The notes under the pieces: generated by a model | Database searches by the model: none | Seen by the model: only the letters and a program-made list of their open reading frames with translations | What the model was told of the DNA's origin: nothing | NCBI GenBank assembly: GCA_029984855.1 | Contig: JARQZL010000108.1 | Coordinates: 1 to 36,404, forward strand | Direction of reading: 5' to 3' | Length of the DNA: 36,404 nt | Origin: Archaeoglobales archaeon | GTDB lineage: Archaea > Halobacteriota > Archaeoglobi > Archaeoglobales > Archaeoglobaceae | Part shown: positions 30,628 through 36,404 of the stretch, in pieces | Layout: each line of letters opens with the position of its first letter | How positions within the stretch are numbered: position 1 is the stretch's first letter | Made by a program: the position numbers and the translations under genes

Positions 30628-33313
30628 TCAGTTTCTTTTCGGTGCTTTCTGAAGCTTACTTCCGTGATACTTGTAAATCTCACCAGCCACAAGAACAGGG
30701 AGGCCCAGAGCAAACACCAGCACCCAGTCCAAAAACCTCAACGGGACTGTATGCAGTACAGCCTGCATAAAGGGCACGTAAACAGCTACCGCCTGAAGGG
30801 ATACAGTTGCAAGCCATGCCCCGATAAGGTACGGGTTACTTAAAAATCCTATATCTTTGAGGTTGTGTCTGAAGCTTCTGAAGTTGAAGACGTTTACCTT
30901 CTCGAAGACAATAATGCCGGTAAAGGCAATAGTTCTGGCCTCATCCAGACCGGTAGCGAAGCAACCCTTAAAGACGAGGATGGTTGCACATCCAATCCAC
31001 ATACCGATGAGCAGTATTGCTGCGAATGCATGTTTCGACAGAATCGGTTTTTCCGGGTCTCTTGGCCTTCTTTTCATCACATCTTTCTCCTTTGGCTCCA
31101 TTCCCAGGGCTAAAGCTGTCAAACCATCAGTGACAAGGTTCATCCATAGTATCTGAACGGGCAGGAGGATAAGAGGCAGACTTAAAAACATTGCTCCGGC
31201 GATAGCGATGATTTCACCAAAGTTGGATGAAAGAAGGTACCGGGTGAACTTCTGAATGTTGTCGTACTGTCTTCTCCCTTCCTCAATTCCACTAACAATA
31301 CTCGCAAAGTTATCGTCAAGCAGAATCATATCCGAGGCTTCTTTTGCCACATCTGTTCCTTTTATTCCCATCGCAATACCTATACTTGCTTTCTTAAGGG
31401 CCGGAGCGTCATTAACACCATCTCCGGTCATTGCAGTAATGTGACCCTTCTCCTGAAGTAACCTGATGACCCTCAGCTTGTGAGAAGGATTTACCCTCGC
31501 AAACACTCTTGTATCTTCCAGAGCTTCTCTCAACTCTGTATCGTCCATCTCATCAAGCTCTTTTCCTGTAACAACTCTCTTAGAGGGTAAGCCGATCTGC
31601 TCTGCTACCGCCTTTGCTGTAAGTGGTGCATCTCCAGTCATCATTATCACTTCGATTCTTGCTTTCCTGGCAGTGACAAGCGCATCCTTTACTTCAGGTC
31701 TCGGAGGGTCGAGGATTCCAGCGATTCCAAGAAAAACAAGCTCTTTTTCAACCTCATCAGCGTACAAATCCTTTTTATCTGGGAAGTTCCCTGTATGCAA
31801 ACGCAAGAACTATCAGACCTCTCTCCGCCATTTTCTCATAAGCTCTGAGGAACCTCTGCTTTCCCTTCTCTCCAAGTCGCTTTATTCCGTCTTCTGTGCA
31901 GTAGTATGCACTTCTCTCCAGTATGACTTCCGGGGCGCCCTTTGTGTACGCAGTGTTTCTGTCCTCATAGTGATAAATCACCGTCATCCTCTTCCTTATA
32001 GAGCTGAACGAGAACTCGGTTACGAGAGGTGGCATTATGTCTTTTCTGAATATCTCTGCCTTGTTCGCAGCAACGACGAGAGCTCCCTCTGTTGGCTCAC
32101 CCACAATCGTCCATCCCTCATCGCTCTTCTCCAGAACAGCATGATTGCACAGAAGGCCAGCTTCAAGGAGTTCGTAAAGACATTTAAGTTCTTTCGGATT
32201 GATTGTCTTCCCCTCACTTAAAAACTCCCCTCGGGGCTCATATCCCTCTCCCGTCACCTCTACGAGCCAATAAGGAATGAATATCTCAACCACAGCCATC
32301 TCATTCCTTGTCAGAGTTCCTGTTTTATCTGTACATATCACCGACGCTGCTCCAAGAGTTTCTGAAGCCATGAGATGTCTTATAAGGCAGTTTCTCTTAA
32401 CCATGTTCTTTACTCCGAGAGCGAGAGTCATTGTAACAACCGCCAGCAGACCCTCAGGTATGACGGCAACAGCAAGGCTCACACCAACAAGGAACATCTC
32501 AACAATTTCTCTTTGCTGAATGATTCCAAGAATACCTATAGCAACTGCAATGAGGAGTGATATTTCTCCTATTTTCCTGCCAAGAGCGTCCAGACGTCTT
32601 TTCAGCGGGGTTTCCTCTTCTCCTACCTCCTGCGTAAGTTTTGCAATTTTTCCGAGTTCCGTGTGCATTCCTGTAGCAACAACAATGCCCTTACCATAAC
32701 CGTTTGTTATAATGGTGCCCATAAACAACATGTTCTTTCTTTCAGCAAGTGATGCTTTTTCAGGCACAATTCCTGTCATCTTGTTAACGGGTACAGATTC
32801 TCCTGTAAGGGATGCTTCATTCACCTGCAACGCTCCTGCCTCTATCAGGTACACGTCGGCAGGAACCTTCTCTCCCATCTCAAGTACTACCACGTCACCG
32901 GGAACCAGAAGTGCTGAATCAATCTCCTTAATTATTCCATCCCTCATCACTCTGGCTTTAGGAGACAGCATCCTCTTCAATGCTTCTATCGCTCTCTCTG
33001 CCCTGTATTCCTGATAGAATCCAAGAATTGCGTTCAGCACGATGATTGCCAGAATTGTTGCCGCATCTGTAATCTCGCCTATGGCGAACGATACTGCTGT
33101 TGCTCCAATCAAAATCAGAATTAAAACGTTCCTGAATTGATTTATGAAAATTCCTGAAGGAGTCGTTCTCCTTTCCTCTTTTAACCTGTTTTCCCCATAT
33201 CTCTCGAGCCTGAGTGATGCTTCTTTCGACGTAAGCCCCTCTTTTGATGTACTGATTTCCTTCAGGAGATTGTCTAACGTCATGCTGTGCCAGTTCAGAG
33301 AGCATCCCCCCAT
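30628..33313 (-). pseudogene. Type IIA-like cation P-type ATPase, frameshifted
   Basis: Two frames join to a full-length ATPase of about 890 residues. The first (33313-31775) carries TM1-TM4, TGES (170-173), VIPEGLLA in TM4 (E287), and the phosphorylation site CTDKTGT (D329). It ends AYRELPR and stops. Dropping one base at 31780 continues as [16 protein letters not shown] into the second frame (to 30628), which carries [26 protein letters not shown], and TM5-TM10 with [15 protein letters not shown], close to the calcium pump's TM6. The ion is probably Ca2+, less surely Na+. The start ATG 33313 overlaps the antiporter gene by 19 bases. The indel could be a real mutation, an assembly error, or +1 frameshifting at CCC-A. 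Confidence 0.82.
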
Positions 33314-34473
33314 TTCCTTATGATGAGTGTCAGAAGAAGCGGTACCGTGAGGGTTGCAAGTGCAGCTCTTGCTGCCAGTGCTGTATAGAGAAACCGGTCG
33401 ATGAAGTGAGCTGAGAAAAGGATTTGGATGACTATCAGATCTGTTGTAAGTCGGGGGTTGAGGCCAACACCAACTGTTATCGCCTCTTTTCTTGTTAGGG
33501 TGTTTTTAACTGTCAGGAGGTATACTCCAAAAAACTTCCCGATAAATGCTGCCAAGAATAGAAGAATTGTGAGAGCTGGTGCTACCATAATAGATGCTGC
33601 GTCAGCCTGAATGCCCACCCAGAAAAAGAAAATAGGGGCGAAGAAGCCGTACGCCATTGTTCTAATGCTCGACTCAAGAGAGGTTCTTCCTGCAAAGAAT
33701 GGCTGCAAAACCATGCCTGCAATTATGGCTCCAACAACCAGTCCAAGCTCGAATTTTGAAGCAATAAAGGATAAAAGGAAGAGTACTGCAAGCATAAGAA
33801 GGAACCTGTACTGGTCTTTGGCGTGAGGAAAGATTGTAAAAAGATACTTCAGAAGGTATTTTCTCAACAAAAAGGCTGTTAGAGCGAATACGATCATACC
33901 CCATGCAGCAAACTTCACGCCCACTTCAGCGCTTTCCTGCCCTATAAGAATCGACACAAATGCAACAATTAAAACTTCGAGTATGTCATCAAGTGTTCCT
34001 GCGCCGATTATCAGCTGTCCGGCTTTTTTCACAATCATCCCAAACTCATCAAGAATTGGCACAACAACCGCTTCAGCAGTAGGCATGCCTGTAATCCCTA
34101 TCAAAAAAGAGATCATTATGGAGTAGCCAAAGGCAAGCCCTACACCAAAGTTAAACAGGAATGCAAAGAAAGTATTCAGTACCGTAACCAGTACTATCAC
34201 TTTTGAGAGTTTTCTAACTTCAGCGATGTCTATTTTAAGCCCAACAAAAAAGAGCAGAAAGACCACAGCAAGATCTCCTAAAACGGAGAAGTATTCAGGC
34301 ACATTGCCTCTCATTACCGAAGACATGAAAGGGGAGTATTTCAGCAGAAACCCCAGTAGAAGAGGAGCTATCACCCCGGGTATTCTGGCTCTCTCAAGAA
34401 GAGCTCCACTGGCGTAAGAGAGCGAGAAGACTACCGCCAGAGCACATGCCAGTAACGTAAATTCATCCGCCAA
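33295..34473 (-). CDS. CPA2-type cation/proton antiporter (KefB/NapA-like)
   Basis: This 392-residue protein has about twelve membrane helices. IPGVIAPLLLGFLL and FFVGLKIDI are typical of CPA2 members, and the ion-binding pair is seen in GAGTLDDILEV (D162, D163); the DD form suggests electrogenic transport of Na+ or K+ against protons. No TrkA-N regulatory domain is attached. The gene overlaps the P-type ATPase start by 19 bases, so the two ion transporters are expressed together. Confidence 0.88.
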   Translation of the reverse strand: MADEFTLLACALAVVFSLSYASGALLERARIPGVIAPLLLGFLLKYSPFMSSVMRGNVPEYFSVLGDLAVVFLLFFVGLKIDIAEVRKLSKVIVLVTVLNTFFAFLFNFGVGLAFGYSIMISFLIGITGMPTAEAVVVPILDEFGMIVKKAGQLIIGAGTLDDILEVLIVAFVSILIGQESAEVGVKFAAWGMIVFALTAFLLRKYLLKYLFTIFPHAKDQYRFLLMLAVLFLLSFIASKFELGLVVGAIIAGMVLQPFFAGRTSLESSIRTMAYGFFAPIFFFWVGIQADAASIMVAPALTILLFLAAFIGKFFGVYLLTVKNTLTRKEAITVGVGLNPRLTTDLIVIQILFSAHFIDRFLYTALAARAALATLTVPLLLTLIIRKWGDAL

Positions 34474-34851
34474 AGAGACCCCCTCATATTGATTGTTTGC
34501 CTTTATTTATAATTTTCGTGAAGAATTGAATTCTGAGCCATATATGCTATTACCGGACTATAATAACCACTCTGAAAATTATTACGAGATTTCCTTGGTA
34601 CTGGTATCCCAGCCAACGAACCGTCCTGCTCGCTGGATGATTTAAATTTCTCAGAGTTGAGGACATTTGCAGTTCTGTAGGTTTCCAACTTTTAGGTAAT
34701 TTATTACTGGGAGCTATATGGTTGAAATGGTAAACTTTTTTAAAAGCCTTAACCTGTTCAGCATTAGTACGGCTGTCATCACATCATAGCCAATGCGAAA
34801 GAGTTTTAATACTGTTGATTGTAATGATGATAACAAATTGAAGGTGAAAAG
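34474..34851. other. Intergenic stretch with no convincing gene
   Basis: These 378 bases separate the divergent antiporter and response-regulator genes. A 61-codon minus-strand open frame (34503-34688) and a 23-codon plus-strand frame near 34730 are present, but neither resembles a known protein. The right end holds a TATA-like TTTTAAT (34804-34810) and AAGGTGA (34841-34847) for the response regulator; the left end holds AT-rich promoter sequence for the antiporter. Confidence 0.5.
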
Positions 34852-35262
34852 ATGAGCAGAAAAAAGAGGGTTCGAATCCTGATAGTTGACGATGAACCGG
34901 CAATCAGAGAAGTGATGAGACTTATCCTGAAGAACTATGATGTCATTGAGGCTGCCAACGGGATAGAAGCTTTAAAAAAGTATGAGGAGTATATGCCAGA
35001 CCTTATTCTGATGGATATTATGATGCCTCACATGAACGGAATAGAGGCAACAAAGGCCATACTCAAGAGCTTTCCGGACGCCAAGATTGTCGCCGTAACT
35101 GCATATGCAACACACAAGGGCAAGGAGATGCTTGAGGCTGGAGCGATAGACATTCTCGAGAAACCATTTGGAAGAAAGAAACTTGAAAGTCTTGTTGAAG
35201 GGCTTGTTGGCGGAAAAAAAGAAAAAAGAGGTAGAAAAGTGAAAGATGAGGGCAAAAGCTGA
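34852..35262 (+). CDS. Response regulator receiver protein
   Basis: This 136-residue receiver domain has acidic pocket VDDEP (D13, D14), phospho-aspartate in LILMDIMMP (near 55), T in VAVTAYA and lysine in ILEKPFGRKK. A basic tail (GGKKEKRGRKVKDEGKS) may contact nucleic acid or partner. AAGGTGA precedes ATG 34852. It overlaps the histidine kinase start by 17 bases, making a clear two-component pair. Confidence 0.92.
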   Translation: MSRKKRVRILIVDDEPAIREVMRLILKNYDVIEAANGIEALKKYEEYMPDLILMDIMMPHMNGIEATKAILKSFPDAKIVAVTAYATHKGKEMLEAGAIDILEKPFGRKKLESLVEGLVGGKKEKRGRKVKDEGKS

Positions 35263-36404
35263 AGAAGTACTGAAATCCATTCCTCTTGTTGTGATAGTCA
35301 CAGATTCCAAGTTGAGGATTACAGGATGCAGTAAAGAGGCTGAAAAGGTTTTCCAGGTTGAAGAGGGGAGGCTCAAAGGAAGGAGCCTTTCAAGCCTTCT
35401 TCTGTTAGATGAGAAGGCTACGAAGCAACAGATTTTTATTGCAGAGGGGACAAGAGAGGATGGTAAGAGACTTGTCCTTCACTGCAGGTGCGCTCCCATA
35501 GCCGGCGGTTTTGTCTTCGCATGTCGGGATGCGACTGAAGAACTTGCAGAACTTGGAGAACTACGGAGCTACAAGCAGTTTTTCTCCCGCTCAAAGGATG
35601 TGCTCTTCCGCCTTGGAAGGGTAGACATCAGCCCATCTTTCCACAACATCCTCGGATACACCATGAGTGACTTAATAAACTCTGCTCTTCAGCAGCTGAT
35701 AAACCCAGAAGATCTCCAGACAGTTCTCAATGAAGTTTCCAGAGTTTTAAAGGGAGACTCTTCCCGGTTTGAGTTCAGAATGCTTTCAAAAGATGGAGAC
35801 GAACTGTGGTTTGAGGCTGTTGCATGGCCCTGGATTGAAGATTCCGTCCCTGTTGGAGTTGAAGGTATTGTCCGGGATATAACGGAGAGAAAGCTAAAAG
35901 AGAGGGAGATGGAACAAAGGGGACGCAGGCTTGAAGTGCTCAACAGAGTGCTCAGACATGATCTGAGCAATTATCTTACCGCCCTGAAAAATTATGTTGA
36001 GATTGCAAAGGAGGGTGGAGAGAAAGAGTGCTTTGAAAAGATTGAGAGTGTTATCTCCCGTGCAATTGAGCTCATAAACGAGGTTAGAGATGCAGAGGAT
36101 ATTGAAAAGGCAGAAGTCCTCAAGCCCGTGAACCTCTCCGAGATCATTGTAAAGGAGGTGGACGGTGTCAGATCTCCAAACGTCAGCATTACAGCAGTTG
36201 TTCCTGAAAACGTGATGGTTCTTGCAAATGATATGCTCCACGTCGTTTTTAACAACATATTGAGAAATGCTGTCATCCACAACGACAAAGAAGAGAAGAA
36301 GGTCTGGGTTAGTGTGAGCAGAAAGGATGGATGGGTAGAGGTGAGGATAGCAGATAACGGCCCGGGGATACCGGATGAGATCAAGGATGAAATATTCAAA
36401 GAAG
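35246..36404 (+). CDS. PAS-PAS histidine kinase, C-terminus cut by window
   Basis: The open frame from ATG 35246 runs past the window end (386 codons seen). The order is a PAS-like domain (about 1-95), a second PAS domain (about 112-218, SPSFHNILGYTMSDL and DGDELWFEAV, ending VRDITERK), a dimerisation/phosphoacceptor helix with VLRHDLSNYL (H238), and a HATPase_c domain with N-box NNILRNAVIHN and G1 box ADNGPGIPD. No membrane helix is visible, so it is probably a cytoplasmic sensor. PAS pockets may bind a ligand. The cognate regulator lies directly upstream with a 17-base overlap. Confidence 0.9.
   Translation, partial: MRAKAEEVLKSIPLVVIVTDSKLRITGCSKEAEKVFQVEEGRLKGRSLSSLLLLDEKATKQQIFIAEGTREDGKRLVLHCRCAPIAGGFVFACRDATEELAELGELRSYKQFFSRSKDVLFRLGRVDISPSFHNILGYTMSDLINSALQQLINPEDLQTVLNEVSRVLKGDSSRFEFRMLSKDGDELWFEAVAWPWIEDSVPVGVEGIVRDITERKLKEREMEQRGRRLEVLNRVLRHDLSNYLTALKNYVEIAKEGGEKECFEKIESVISRAIELINEVRDAEDIEKAEVLKPVNLSEIIVKEVDGVRSPNVSITAVVPENVMVLANDMLHVVFNNILRNAVIHNDKEEKKVWVSVSRKDGWVEVRIADNGPGIPDEIKDEIFKE

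Noticed and set aside
34503-34688. 61-codon minus-strand open frame in the antiporter/regulator gap
   Set aside because: No recognisable motif, no ribosome site, and composition does not stand out from the AT-rich gap.
1-36404. CRISPR arrays, rRNA genes or a replication origin
   Set aside because: No regularly spaced repeats, rRNA-like sequence or clustered origin boxes were seen.

Overview
The window looks like chromosome from a hyperthermophilic euryarchaeon, most probably a member of the Archaeoglobales. The evidence is archaeal information-processing genes (TFE, SRP19, NOB1, TrmG10), a type II glyceraldehyde-3-phosphate dehydrogenase, an AglJ-type N-glycosylation enzyme, an aminofutalosine synthase for menaquinone, an intron-bearing tRNA-Asp and many genes that appear leaderless, with a TATA-like box about 25 bases before the start codon. 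Genus or species cannot be fixed from the sequence alone.

Layout. Bases 1-2436 are accessory DNA: an IS6/IS240-like transposase broken by a frameshift, a small unknown gene, an intergenic region with strong inverted repeats, and an intact tyrosine recombinase with a C-terminal zinc ribbon. The recombinase lies 60 bases from the 3' end of a tRNA-Asp gene, a typical integration site. Bases 2610-8479 carry membrane and envelope genes: a DUF401 permease, and a translationally coupled pair made of a glycosylatable surface protein (COG1361) and an RND/MMPL exporter. A TrmB regulator is divergent from this pair across a 64-base region that holds a palindromic TATA box framed by an inverted repeat. 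Bases 8476-13805 hold a small winged-helix protein, a RecJ-like DHH nuclease, PycB without its biotin domain, a HEAT-repeat protein, a TatD-like hydrolase and dCMP deaminase.

Bases 13860-20347 are informational and biosynthetic: an Lrp regulator fused to a cysteine cluster, the TFE-PfkB kinase operon, the compact NOB1-GfcR-AglJ-MqnE chain, and a long-chain prenyl diphosphate synthase. MqnE and the prenyl synthase fit the head and tail of menaquinone. Bases 20380-28876 mix small membrane proteins, a phosphoesterase, UPF0058, DUF63, SpoIIM, a CheY-like regulator, CooT-gap, DUF211, a PHP phosphatase, a hexapeptide acyltransferase, TrmG10-SRP19 and a CBS-ParB protein. Bases 28909-36404 hold a Mth938-like protein, a DUF5320 gene interrupted by one in-frame stop, a RAD55/KaiC-like protein that has lost Walker A, a frameshifted type II P-type ATPase next to a CPA2 antiporter, and a response regulator/PAS histidine kinase pair cut by the window end.

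Several short genes were found only by reading the bases directly: CooT (24002-24172), a 44-residue cysteine-rich protein (21861-21995) and the kinase at the right edge. The best candidates for something new are the TrmB / COG1361 / RND module with its symmetric operator, the Lrp-cysteine-cluster fusion, the stop-split DUF5320 gene with two palindromes in its divergent promoter, and the Walker-A-less RecA-fold protein that shares that promoter region.
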